From assembly GCF_002377945.1 (NCBI RefSeq), contig NZ_DFQV01000030.1, positions 44,162 to 60,735 of the forward strand: DNA of 16,574 nt, in the 5' to 3' direction. The stretch comes from Psychrobacter sp. UBA3480 (GTDB lineage: Bacteria; Pseudomonadota; Gammaproteobacteria; Pseudomonadales; Moraxellaceae). The notes beneath the pieces were generated by a model, which was given only the letters and a program-made list of their open reading frames with translations, was not told where the DNA came from and ran no database searches. Each line of letters starts with the position of its first letter. Within the stretch, counting starts at the first letter, position 1. This document shows positions 6,824-14,200 of this stretch, piece by piece. Made by a program: the position numbers and the translations under genes.

Positions 6824-6950
6824 AAATATCACTTCTTAACTCTATAAAAGCTGCCACCACAAAGATGAATACGCCACCCTAGTTGTATCTCTCCTCAGTA
6901 ATGATTGCTTCCTATAGCAATTACTCTCATAAAGCGTCTAACGCTTTTTC
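6824..6950 (+). ncRNA. Candidate small RNA of about 127 nt
   Basis: Intergenic DNA with the layout of a bacterial small RNA. A 5' unstructured part carries the CU-rich stretch TCTCTCCTC (6888-6896), complementary to a Shine-Dalgarno sequence. Next comes a hairpin, AGTAA/TTGCT (6897-6909) with AGCAATTACT (6916-6925), ten pairs with a 3-nt bulge. Last is a compact terminator, AAAGCGT (6931-6937), loop CTA, ACGCTTT (6941-6947), continuing into T. An extended -10 promoter lies at 6809-6817. A 23-codon frame from 6901 has no ribosome site. It could instead be an attenuator leader for sulP, which starts 331 bp downstream on the same strand. No Rfam family is recognised. Confidence 0.4.
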
Positions 6951-7280
6951 TTGTGCGCACGCACTGCTTTAACGTTTGTATCACTATTCAATATATCTAG
7001 TGGATCATAAAGATTACACCACTAAAAGTACGTTATAACGATAACTCGCTAACTATGATCGTTCACATTTTTATATTTGTCATTTGATAGGTAATGAGCA
7101 AAGTACCTAGATAGCAAAGGGTCTAAATATAGATATGCCTAGATAGAAATGTGTCAGACTTTTCATGTGAGCTGATTTTTAACTACTTTTTAGATGCTTT
7201 CCAATTAAATGTTTTCCAAATAATGATTAGATACCTCGTTTATTGACAGACTACAGCAGTTACCCAAAACTGAGTTAAAT
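6951..7280 (+). promoter_or_regulatory. Upstream region of sulP
   Basis: 330 bp without a credible ORF. It holds a perfect 10-bp palindrome, CGTTATAACG (7031-7040), an AACGAT/ATCGTT pair (about 7037-7062), and a direct repeat CCTAGATAG at 7106-7114 and 7138-7146 (32 bp apart, three helical turns). These could be regulator sites for sulP. No convincing core promoter is seen. Confidence 0.3.
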
Positions 7281-8772
7281 ATGTTAAATACAATTAAAGA
7301 GCATTGGCTATCCAATGCGCGCGGCGATGTCTTGGCTGGCATGGTCGTCGCTTTGGCGCTTATTCCTGAAGCGATTGCGTTTTCTATCATTGCCGGTGTC
7401 GATCCCCAAGTAGGGCTTTATGCCTCATTTTGTATCGCAGTAGTGATTGCGTTTGTCGGCGGTCGTCCAGCGATGATTTCGGCGGCGACGGGTGCGATGG
7501 CGTTACTAATGGTGACGCTGGTCAAGGATTATGGATTGCAGTACTTGTTAGCAGCCAGTGTGCTGACAGGTGTTATACAGATTATATTTAGCTTCTTAAA
7601 GCTGGGGAATCTGATGAAGTATGTGTCTCAATCCGTAGTGCTCGGCTTTATCAATGCCTTGGCTATTTTGATTTTTATGTCACAGGTTCCTGAGCTACTG
7701 CCGCAGGCAGGTTCAAACCTAGTACACGTATACGGTCTTGTAGTGCTAGGTCTCGTCGTTATCTATGGCTATCCATATATTCCAAAGATCGGTAAAGTGA
7801 TTCCATCACCATTGGTCAGTATTGTACTGGTCACGGCTATAGCCATCTTATTAGGTGCAGAGGCTCGAACCATCAATGATATGGGTCAGCTACCTGACAC
7901 TCTGCCGATGTTTTTGATACCTGATATCCCGTTGAACTTAGATACGTTGATTATTATTTTTCCGTATTCTATCAGTTTGGCGATAGTGGGCTTACTTGAG
8001 TCTATGATGACCATGACTATCGTAGATGATTTAACCGATACCAAAGGCGACCGTACGCAAGAGTGCAAAGGTCAAGGTATTGCCAATGTGGTTAGTAGCT
8101 TTTTTGGCGGGATGGCAGGCTGTGCGATGATTGGACAGTCGATCATCAACGTCAAATCAGGCGGTTATACACGTCTTTCTACTTTAGTGGCAGGCGTGTT
8201 TTTATTATTAATGGTTGTGTTCTTAAGCGATTGGCTAAAGATTATTCCAATGGCCGCATTGGTCGCTGTGATGATTATGGTGTCTATCGGTACTTTTAAC
8301 TGGGGTTCATTTAAAGAGTTAAAAACCAAGCCGCTGCAAAGTAATGTGGTCATGATTACGACCGTTGCTGTGGTGGTCGCGACGCATAACTTGGCTTATG
8401 GCGTATTGATTGGTGTGATGCTATCAGCATTGTTCTTTGCCAATAAGATTGAGCGCTATATGAGTGTGCATAGTCACATGGATGAAGCAGCGCAAACGCG
8501 TTATTATCGAGTTGATGGACAAGTGTTTTTCTCATCAGCCGAGCGTATGATTGATTCCTTTGATATTAAAGAGTCTGTCTCTAAAGTGGTCATTGACGTG
8601 TCGCGCGCGCATTTTTGCAGCAGTCGCCGCCATAGATAAAGTGATTATTAAATTTCGCCGCGAAGGCACGGAGGTAAAGCTTATCGGTTTGAACGAGGCG
8701 AGCCAAGCGATGATAGATAATTTCGGTGTGCATGATAAGCCAGATGCTGAGCAAAGTTTAGGCGCGCATTAA
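7281..8772 (+). pseudogene. SulP-family anion transporter, frameshifted in the STAS domain
   Basis: An inner-membrane SulP/SLC26-type transporter; the family moves sulfate, bicarbonate, dicarboxylates or other anions, and the substrate here is unknown. The membrane domain (about residues 10-400) is intact: [20 protein letters not shown] near the start, QVGLYASF, and many hydrophobic helices. The cytosolic STAS domain starts near 415 but its frame is lost after F445 (8613-8615), giving seven foreign residues and a stop at 8639. The true frame resumes at 8620 (AVAAIDKVIIKFRREG) and ends at 8772. Family members read HFWDITAVAA at this point. Four nucleotides stand where twelve are expected, so exactly eight bp seem lost. 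Repaired length would be about 499 residues. It may be a recent pseudogene, a truncated but working carrier, or an assembly error. ATG at 7281 has a weak GAG upstream. Confidence 0.88.
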
Positions 8773-8813
8773 ATTAGCTACGTATTAATAGTGTCATATT
8801 GATAAATATCATA

Positions 8814-8839
8814 AAGCTGAGTGTATCTCGGCTTTTTTT
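8814..8839 (+). terminator. Intrinsic terminator of sulP
   Basis: AAGCTGAG (8814-8821), loop TGTAT, CTCGGCTT (8827-8834): eight pairs with one G-U, running into seven T (8833-8839). It lies 42 bp past the sulP stop, before the convergent ArsR-type gene. Confidence 0.85.
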
Positions 8840-9043
8840 ATGCAGGTTAAAACCTGATTAGAAGACCATATTCTTTGTGAGTAAATATTTTAGAAGGCAA
8901 TATGTCGGTAGAAGGAAAGAGATAGCTAGGAGAGAAGAGAAGAGGGTGTTAGTTTAGACGATGGTGCGATAGATAATCGTTATATTGAAATATCTAGATG
9001 TTTTATAGCGGAACAAAATGGCTCTAAAGACTATGAGAAATTT
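8840..9043. other. Gap between convergent sulP and ArsR-type genes
   Basis: Just over 200 bp with a purine-rich tract (8930-8947, GAGAGAAGAGAAGAGGG). No terminator for the ArsR-type gene was found. A plus-strand frame (8930-9163) stays open but has no usable start and overlaps the regulator gene antisense. Confidence 0.3.
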
Positions 9044-9352
9044 TTAAAGCTTCAACAGCTCTTTTTCAACTTCAGTGAGAAATGCTTCGATGTTAGCTTC
9101 ATGACGCTGATAAAACGTCCATTGTCCATGGCGTTCGGACGTAACCAATCCTGCTTTTTTTAACACACCCATATAGTTTGAAATGGTTGATTGCGACAAT
9201 CCAGCTTTTTCTTGAATATAACTGACGCATACACCATCCAGATTAGCATGCTCTGGTAATGACGCTGGAAAGTTCGACCTGTCCTTCAACCACTTTATGA
9301 TTTGACGACGCATGGGGTTGTTAAGTGCAGATATTATGTTTTCTGTATTCAT
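9044..9352 (-). CDS. ArsR-type winged-helix transcriptional regulator
   Basis: A 102-residue DNA-binding regulator of the ArsR/SmtB-like winged-helix class. Helix 1 holds ALNNPMRRQIIKWLKD (9-24). The helix-turn-helix is VSYIQEKAGLSQSTISNYMG (43-62), with recognition helix about 53-66. The beta-wing is LVTSERHGQWTFYQR (69-83), and a C-terminal helix (87-101) fits dimerisation. The metal-site motif of ArsR/SmtB (ELCVCDL) is absent: only one cysteine (C42) is present, so classic metal sensing is unlikely. The inducer is unknown. ATG at 9350-9352 has no clear Shine-Dalgarno. A perfect TATAAT lies about 75 bp upstream, with an inverted repeat over the -35 that suggests self-regulation. No partner gene is attached: sulP is convergent. 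Confidence 0.88.
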   Translation of the reverse strand: MNTENIISALNNPMRRQIIKWLKDRSNFPASLPEHANLDGVCVSYIQEKAGLSQSTISNYMGVLKKAGLVTSERHGQWTFYQRHEANIEAFLTEVEKELLKL

Positions 9353-9425
9353 AAAATGTGTGATATCGATACCTAGTTAATAATCAACAACTGTCAGAGT
9401 GGAACATTAGATTTTTAGCTTACTC

Positions 9426-9469
9426 ATTATAGGTCTAAATACCAAAGCGGTGTAGATTCTATTTACCGC
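9426..9469 (-). promoter_or_regulatory. Promoter and possible operator of the ArsR-type gene
   Basis: On the minus strand there is a perfect -10 TATAAT (9431-9426). The -35 position (9449-9454) is poor (TACACC) and overlaps an inverted repeat, GCGGT (9447-9451) and ACCGC (9465-9469), 13 bp apart. A weak -35 beneath a palindrome fits an autorepressed promoter; the regulator itself is the obvious candidate ligand. The transcript would start near 9419. Confidence 0.42.
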
Positions 9470-9590
9470 CAATGTGTCAACCATATACAAATAAACGGCT
9501 ACTAGTAGAATACTGGTTATAACTAGCGTTTATATTCTGACTATACGTTGCTATAACAGTAGAGTATACAGCCAAAACTAGATTAATTAT

Positions 9591-9605
9591 GACAGTTGTA
9601 CTGTC
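9591..9605. promoter_or_regulatory. 15-bp palindrome in the gap upstream of the ArsR-type gene
   Basis: GACAGT and ACTGTC flank a central TGT. It is a perfect 6-bp-arm palindrome that could bind a dimeric regulator. It lies about 240 bp upstream of the ArsR-type start, away from the predicted promoter, so its target is unclear. Confidence 0.25.
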
Positions 9606-9767
9606 TAGTCATCGGAATATTGTCGAATAGTAACAATATATGACGGGTAAAAAAAGACTGTTTCAAATCAAATTTAACACTAAACGTTGTTACGACTGAC
9701 TTATTAAATACACGTTAGTTCTTTGCAAAACCAACAGTAAAATAGTATTAGAAAGCTTCTGACATGA

Positions 9768-9799
9768 CAAGGGCATGTTGAATATTCAACACGCCCTTG
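9768..9799. repeat. Long inverted repeat, 16-bp arms
   Basis: CAAGGGCATGTTGAAT (9768-9783) is followed directly by its reverse complement with one mismatch (9784-9799). No T run follows on either strand, so it is not a standard terminator. It lies downstream of the DUF2798 gene and might help end that operon. Confidence 0.5.
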
Positions 9800-9818
9800 A
9801 TGCTTTATGTTCTTAAAT

Positions 9819-9880
9819 TTTATTAAGCTTTTTTGTTAATCTGGTTGGCATCGCGGCAGAGTGCCAGGAAGCTTAATAAA
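9819..9880 (-). repeat. Perfect 12-bp inverted repeat with inner hairpin after the DUF2798 gene
   Basis: TTTATTAAGCTT (9819-9830) and AAGCTTAATAAA (9869-9880) are perfect reverse complements. They enclose 38 bp with an inner TGGCA/TGCCA pair (9846-9850, 9862-9866). The structure begins 16 bp past the DUF2798 stop, so it may act as a 3' mRNA structure for the operon. No T tract follows the outer stem. Confidence 0.42.
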
Positions 9881-9895
9881 CATAGTCGTGATATT

Positions 9896-10426
9896 TTAGC
9901 TTTTTAGAAATGCCTCAATTTTTGGTTTAATAGTCATAGAGACAATGACCATTAACGTCAATCCTACTGGCAATGCAACTAGAAACCCTTCTAACCAACC
10001 ATTCAAAAATGCCGTTTGATTGGCAAAACCAATCGTCTTTGAGGCAGTACTAAAGGCCAACATAGACTCCATTATACAAGCCATCAATACACCTGTGATG
10101 AGATTGCGCTTGTACGCTTTGATATTAGGTAGCTTATGATTAATAAATTTTGTGACCAGTCCCATCAGTAAGAAGCCAATCGGCATGATCGCATACGCTG
10201 CCAGTAGCGCTCTAGACCAGTCTATAAAAAACGTATCGGAGTATCCGACATTCATATAGGTCATCACACCTGTTAAGAGACCACCTATGACAGTCATTAA
10301 GGCAAGTATTAACAACACTTTGTAGAGCAACGGTGTTTTTTTAGTGCCATCATTCTTAGCGCCACTATTTTTATTGCCATCAATGAGCAGGGTCTCGGTA
10401 TTTGCCGGCATAGTATTTGGAGCCAT
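9896..10426 (-). CDS. Membrane protein with two DUF2798 repeats
   Basis: A 176-residue inner-membrane protein of unknown function. After a hydrophilic N-terminus (1-32) it carries two DUF2798-type units, each with two hydrophobic helices: roughly 34-92 and 105-172. The second helix of each shows the same pattern: FFIDWSRALLAAYAIMPIGF (66-85) and AFLNGWLEGFLVALPVGLTL (139-158). That indicates an internal duplication giving four membrane helices. ATG at 10424-10426 has AGGA upstream. The gene follows the siderophore-interacting reductase by 33 bp and shares its MarR-controlled operon, so a link to that enzyme's substrate or to membrane stress is plausible but unproven. Confidence 0.85.
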   Translation of the reverse strand: MAPNTMPANTETLLIDGNKNSGAKNDGTKKTPLLYKVLLILALMTVIGGLLTGVMTYMNVGYSDTFFIDWSRALLAAYAIMPIGFLLMGLVTKFINHKLPNIKAYKRNLITGVLMACIMESMLAFSTASKTIGFANQTAFLNGWLEGFLVALPVGLTLMVIVSMTIKPKIEAFLKS

Positions 10427-10459
10427 AGTTATTTTCCTATCATCATAAAGAGCAATTAA

Positions 10460-11254
10460 TTAGTCGGTGTTTTTTTCTGCCTGTCGATCGCTTACAGATT
10501 GGTCTTCTGCAACACCTGCTTTCCAGTAAGAAAAGGCATATAGCTCATCTTTAGACCACTGTTGCTCGACCTTTAGATAATGACGCAGAGCTTTGACAGA
10601 TGAGAATTCGCTAGCGATATAAGCAAATCGGCTCTGCTCTACAGTTGGCAAATCGAGAGATTTTACTGTGTCGATTAATTGGCTGCCTTGCGTTGGATCT
10701 GGGTTATGTAACCATGTCATGGTGATATTGGCCGCTGTCGGCAATTCTTGCTCATCTTCTGCACCGTGAACTTCGATGATGCATTGTCCAGTCGCGCTGG
10801 CAGGCAAGGTTTCTAATATCGAGCCGAGCACTGGTATCGCCGTGGCATCGCCAATCAGTAAAAAATTATCTGCATCAGGACAAAGGGCTTTGGTTTTAGG
10901 CTTCATTAAGATACCAATCTCGTCGCCAACCTCAGCATGAGTGGCCCAGCCTGAAGCAGGCGCCTCATCACCATGAGCAATAAAATCAATCCAGATCTGT
11001 TGTTTTGCCACATCGGCGCCGCGATGAGTATAAGTGCGAACAACGAATGTAGTATTGTCATTTAGGTCAATTGGCTGGGCTTTATCGACGGGAATAAGCA
11101 CTTTATTGTTTGCTCCAACTGTCATGGTCGCGATATTGGCAATAGTAACTGCTTGGCCTGTGAGGTATATACGGATGTAGTGCGGAGTAATCATTTGCTT
11201 GTGAGCAACGGTCATGATTTCGCGTACTGGTTTTTGATTTATTGTGTCATTCAT
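10460..11254 (-). CDS. Siderophore-interacting FAD-dependent ferric reductase (SIP family)
   Basis: A 264-residue cytoplasmic flavoprotein of the SIP/ViuB/YqjH family, which reduces ferric-siderophore complexes to release iron, using NAD(P)H or ferredoxin. The FAD domain has RTYTHR (73-78), the family's flavin motif, and HGDEAPASGWA (94-104). The NAD(P)-type domain has LLIGDATAIPVLGSILETLP (132-151) and SEFSSVKALRHYL (215-227). YWKAG (243-247) is the usual C-terminal end. Length is normal. ATG at 11252-11254 has AAGGA nine bases upstream. It is the middle gene of a MarR-reductase-DUF2798 operon, 16 bp after marR. No Fur-box-like sequence is evident at the operon promoter, so control seems to be by the MarR protein. 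The true substrate might be another metal chelate or a quinone. Confidence 0.93.
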   Translation of the reverse strand: MNDTINQKPVREIMTVAHKQMITPHYIRIYLTGQAVTIANIATMTVGANNKVLIPVDKAQPIDLNDNTTFVVRTYTHRGADVAKQQIWIDFIAHGDEAPASGWATHAEVGDEIGILMKPKTKALCPDADNFLLIGDATAIPVLGSILETLPASATGQCIIEVHGAEDEQELPTAANITMTWLHNPDPTQGSQLIDTVKSLDLPTVEQSRFAYIASEFSSVKALRHYLKVEQQWSKDELYAFSYWKAGVAEDQSVSDRQAEKNTD

Positions 11255-11270
11255 ACGGAGCTGTCCTTAC

Positions 11271-11714
11271 TTATTTATCGGTAGTCTTGCTGCTGCTAAC
11301 GTTGTCTATCATGGTGCGACTGACACGGAAAAATAACGCAAGCTCTACGAGGCTTAAATCTTTCGTTAATTGCTGTCTTGTCCATTCTTCTGCTGCATCA
11401 AGTTTCGTCATAACTTCTTCGCCTTTAGGGGTCAGCTGTAGTAATTGGCTACGACCATCAAGCGGGTTGTCTGTCTTTAATATTAGCTCAGCCGCCAAAA
11501 GGTCATTTAAGGCACGAGTGATTTGCGCTTTGTCTCGCTGCATGTGTTTAGAGATCGATAGCGCAGTGCTATTCGGGTTATAACACACACCTTTTAAGGT
11601 TCTGATATTGGTTACTGACAACTCTACCCCTTGCTGGCGAATGCCTTCTAGCAATAGATTGGTATAGGTATGCATCAATTGATGTAGTGTTTCGCTCAAT
11701 GAATTATTAGACAT
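11271..11714 (-). CDS. MarR-family transcriptional regulator
   Basis: A 147-residue winged-helix repressor of the MarR class. N- and C-terminal helices (5-28, 105-138) form the dimer interface. The helix-turn-helix covers about 48-74, with recognition helix DKAQITRALNDLLAAELI (61-78). The wing is KTDNPLDGRSQLLQLTPKG (80-98), carrying the family DxRS signature. ATG at 11712-11714 has GAG upstream, and the predicted transcript start is about 24 bases before it. Two identical-type palindromes cover its promoter, as expected for a self-repressing MarR gene. It heads the operon with the siderophore-interacting reductase and the DUF2798 protein, which are likely its targets. The inducing ligand is unknown. 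Confidence 0.92.
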   Translation of the reverse strand: MSNNSLSETLHQLMHTYTNLLLEGIRQQGVELSVTNIRTLKGVCYNPNSTALSISKHMQRDKAQITRALNDLLAAELILKTDNPLDGRSQLLQLTPKGEEVMTKLDAAEEWTRQQLTKDLSLVELALFFRVSRTMIDNVSSSKTTDK

Positions 11715-11726
11715 AAAAACTCTTTG

Positions 11727-11751
11727 ATATAGTTGATAGAAGCAACTATAT
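11727..11751 (-). promoter_or_regulatory. MarR operator 1 (over -10 and start site)
   Basis: Perfect palindrome with 9-bp arms ATATAGTTG and CAACTATAT around 7 bp. It covers the -10 hexamer and the predicted start, so binding would block RNA polymerase. Confidence 0.65.
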
Positions 11752-11773
11752 AGAATAAGGTTGACAGTGTCAA
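11745..11773 (-). promoter_or_regulatory. Sigma-70 promoter of the MarR-reductase-DUF2798 operon
   Basis: On the minus strand: -35 TTGACA (11773-11768, perfect), 17-bp spacer, -10 TATAGT (11750-11745, five of six). Predicted start is near 11738. It is the best promoter in the window and is overlapped by both operators. Confidence 0.8.
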
Positions 11774-11778
11774 CTATA
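11760..11778 (-). promoter_or_regulatory. MarR operator 2 (over -35)
   Basis: The same GTTG-N7-CAAC design as operator 1: GTTG 11760-11763, CAAC 11771-11774, then TATA to 11778. It includes the perfect inner pair TTGACA/TGTCAA. Its centre is 28 bp from that of operator 1, and it covers the -35 hexamer. Confidence 0.62.
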
Positions 11779-11910
11779 AAGTGGTTTTTAAAGGAGAGTC
11801 TGTATCTATAGTTAGATAATTTTGAATAAGAGAAGATAGTAGAAGGTAAAGAAAACAGGGGTATATATTGAACAAGCAGCTCTTAGATTGAAGGGTTTTA
11901 TGAGTAGGAG
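11779..11910. other. Intergenic DNA between the MarR operon and rpoD
   Basis: No credible ORF. It lies upstream of the MarR promoter and downstream of the rpoD terminator. A GGAG sequence near 11792 is not followed by an ORF. Confidence 0.3.
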
Positions 11911-11959
11911 GCTTTGTAATTAATAAGCTTTGTAATTAATAAACACAGTGATTAATAAA
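11911..11959. repeat. Tandem 16-bp repeat, two perfect copies and a partial third
   Basis: GCTTTGTAATTAATAA occurs at 11911-11926 and 11927-11942 without change. A degenerate third copy keeps ATTAATAAA up to 11959. A slippage-type tandem repeat in non-coding DNA between the rpoD terminator and the MarR operon. Confidence 0.75.
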
Positions 11960-11983
11960 TTATAGAACTAAAAAAGCAGACAC

Positions 11984-12013
11984 AAAAAAAGCTGAGATAT
12001 ACTCAGCTTTTTT
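11984..12013 (-). terminator. Intrinsic terminator of rpoD (bidirectional form)
   Basis: A perfect 12-bp stem, AAAAAAGCTGAG (11985-11996) and CTCAGCTTTTTT (12002-12013), with loop ATATA. An A run on one side and a T run on the other let it work in both directions. It lies about 55 bp past the rpoD stop. Confidence 0.9.
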
Positions 12014-12067
12014 ATTTTTGGCAACTATCTGAAGCCTATTAGCTAGGCTCAATATTTTTCTGAAAAT

Positions 12068-14017
12068 TTAGTCATTTTCAAGGAAAGAGCGCAAGTGCTC
12101 AGAACGTGATGGATGACGCAATTTACGTAATGCTTTTGCCTCGATCTGACGAATACGCTCACGCGTTACATCAAACTGCTTGCCGACTTCTTCTAGAGTA
12201 TGATCGGTTGGCATATCGATACCGAAACGCATTTTCAAGACACGCGCTTCACGCTCAGTCAGGTTGCCGAGTACATCACGAGTTGCTTCTTGCAGACCAG
12301 CAGCAGTCGCATCATCAACAGGGCTTGAAATCGTACCATCTTCGATAAAATCACCTAGGTGCGAATCTTCATCATCACCGATAGGGGTTTCCATAGAGAT
12401 AGGCTCTTTAGCAATCTTCAATACTTTACGGACTTTAACTTCGTCCATCTCTAAGCGTTCGCCTAATTCTTCAGGTGTTGGCTCGCGACCCATTTCCTGT
12501 AGCAATTGACGTGAGACACGGTTTATCTTGTTGATCGTCTCAATCATATGCACAGGAATACGAATGGTGCGCGCTTGGTCAGCGATAGAGCGGGTAATCG
12601 CCTGACGAATCCACCATGTAGCGTACGTCGAGAACTTATAACCACGGCGATATTCAAACTTATCAACGGCTTTCATCAGACCGATGTTACCTTCTTGGAT
12701 AAGATCCAAGAACTGTAGGCCACGGTTGGTATATTTTTTCGCGATAGAGATAACCAGACGTAGGTTAGCTTCAACCATTTCTTTTTTCGCGCGGCGAGCT
12801 TTTGCTTCACCAACCGCCATACGACGTGCGACATCTTTCATATCGTGGATTTTCATGTCGAGCTGTTGCTCGTAATCACGAATACGACGTTGAAGTAAAA
12901 TGACGTCATCAGTGACTTTTTCTAGCGTACCAGCAAATGCAGGCTTACCTTTGATACGTTCAATCAACCAATCAACATTGGTTTCATTGCTAGGGAAGGT
13001 CTTACGGAACTCTTCACGCGGCATACGACCACGGCGAATCACCAAACGCATGATTTGACGCTCTTGCTTACGCACGTCGTCATAGACGTCATGCATGATA
13101 GCCATGACCTGGTCTGACAAGCGATTATTTAGCTTCAACATCATAAAGCGTTCAGCAAGTAGAGCATACGCTGTATCAGCCTGTACGCTACCACGGCCAT
13201 AATCTAGCAATGCTTGCTTGGCTTTGATAAATAGATGCTCAATCTCTTCTAGACGTAAACGAACTTCTTCTGGATCAAGACCGCTGGTTTCTTCTTCAGC
13301 TTCGTCTTCAACGTCATCTTCGTCTTCGTCGTCATCATCAAGCGCAGCTGTTTTTGCATTGACCTTGGCTTTGATAACTGGTGGGTTTTCTTTTTCTTCT
13401 TTGATGCGCTCACGTTCTTCTTTCGCTGCTTCTTTTGCTTCTTGAGCGGCGATTTTGTCTTCTTCGGTCTCAGGATCTAAGAAACCAGTGATGACGTCAG
13501 ATAGCTTTTTTTCGCCGTCTTGTACTTTTTGATACTCGTCAAGGACAAACTGTACGGTACCAGGCCAGTAAGACATAGCATGCTGCACGTCACGAATACC
13601 TTCTTCGATACGCTTAGCAATGGCAATCTCGCCTTCGCGAGTTAGTAGGTCAACCGTACCCATTTCACGCATATACATACGTACAGGGTCAGTGGTACGA
13701 CCAGGCTCAGTTTCAACAGAGGCGAGTACTGCCGCTGCCTCATCTGCTGCCATGTCATCATCGCTTGAATCATCGTTCATCAAGATGTCATCGGCATCAG
13801 GAGCTGATTCAAAGATTTTGATACCGACATCGGTCAGCATTTGCACAATGTCTTCGATCTGATCGCTTTCGGTAATAGAGTCGGGCAGCTGGTCATTCAC
13901 CTCAGCATAGGTAAGATACCCTTGCTCTTTGCCCATTTGGATTAAGGTGGCCAGTTGAGATGTGGACTTAGAAACTGACTTATCGTTCATAAATACTCGC
14001 TTACTTGCATCGGACAT
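12068..14017 (-). CDS. rpoD: RNA polymerase primary sigma factor (sigma-70)
   Basis: Housekeeping sigma factor that directs RNA polymerase to -35/-10 promoters. Domains in order: region 1.1 (about 18-95, [20 protein letters not shown]); region 1.2 ([15 protein letters not shown], 106-120); and a long non-conserved region with a Lys/Glu helix (186-210) and an Asp/Glu tract (227-243). Region 2 (about 405-482) holds [20 protein letters not shown], which melts and reads the -10. Region 3 is about 483-555. Region 4 (585-645) holds [20 protein letters not shown] for the -35. Length is 649 against 613 in E. coli, mostly from the non-conserved region. ATG at 14015-14017 has no good ribosome site. M10 (13988-13990), with GCGAG five bases upstream, is an equally plausible start. 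It follows dnaG on the same strand, as in the classic rpsU-dnaG-rpoD order, but with a 490-bp gap. Confidence 0.98.
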   Translation of the reverse strand: MSDASKRVFMNDKSVSKSTSQLATLIQMGKEQGYLTYAEVNDQLPDSITESDQIEDIVQMLTDVGIKIFESAPDADDILMNDDSSDDDMAADEAAAVLASVETEPGRTTDPVRMYMREMGTVDLLTREGEIAIAKRIEEGIRDVQHAMSYWPGTVQFVLDEYQKVQDGEKKLSDVITGFLDPETEEDKIAAQEAKEAAKEERERIKEEKENPPVIKAKVNAKTAALDDDDEDEDDVEDEAEEETSGLDPEEVRLRLEEIEHLFIKAKQALLDYGRGSVQADTAYALLAERFMMLKLNNRLSDQVMAIMHDVYDDVRKQERQIMRLVIRRGRMPREEFRKTFPSNETNVDWLIERIKGKPAFAGTLEKVTDDVILLQRRIRDYEQQLDMKIHDMKDVARRMAVGEAKARRAKKEMVEANLRLVISIAKKYTNRGLQFLDLIQEGNIGLMKAVDKFEYRRGYKFSTYATWWIRQAITRSIADQARTIRIPVHMIETINKINRVSRQLLQEMGREPTPEELGERLEMDEVKVRKVLKIAKEPISMETPIGDDEDSHLGDFIEDGTISSPVDDATAAGLQEATRDVLGNLTEREARVLKMRFGIDMPTDHTLEEVGKQFDVTRERIRQIEAKALRKLRHPSRSEHLRSFLEND

Positions 14018-14200
14018 TTTTATATTGTGACTCGCTATCGCTCGCTCTTTGCGTTGATCTTATCAATCGATTGATCAAAATATGGCGTAGAGGTTGTCAA
14101 TAATATCAAAAATGAGTTGATATGAATAAAGGCTCAAAACACTACAATAACAATGCTGATAAACAGCTAAAAATTAGAAAAGCTCAAAAGACTTCAATAT
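14018..14200 (-). promoter_or_regulatory. rpoD upstream region with a 14-bp perfect palindrome
   Basis: ATCAATCGATTGAT (14062-14075) is a perfect palindrome 45 bp upstream of the rpoD ATG. Outer half-sites TTGATC (14054-14059) and GATCAA (14073-14078) are also present. A TTGACA lies on the minus strand at about 14095-14100, but no good -10 sits at the right distance. A promoter inside the dnaG-rpoD gap is likely given its length. Confidence 0.4.

Noticed and set aside
6901..6972. 23-codon ORF (MIASYSNYSHK...) as a leader peptide for sulP
   Set aside because: No Shine-Dalgarno; it overlaps the stems and terminator of the candidate small RNA and shows no run of regulatory codons.
8551..8772. 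Separate 73-residue protein after sulP
   Set aside because: It is the out-of-frame C-terminus of the SulP STAS domain; its first residues are shadow translation.
8930..9163. Open plus-strand frame opposite the end of the ArsR-type gene
   Set aside because: No usable start codon near its 5' end, long antisense overlap with a clear gene and no recognised domain; at best a relic.
11242..11583. 113-codon plus-strand ORF
   Set aside because: Antisense to the MarR gene; no family features.
13218..13445. Serine-rich plus-strand ORF within rpoD
   Set aside because: Produced by antisense reading of the Asp/Glu tract in the sigma factor.
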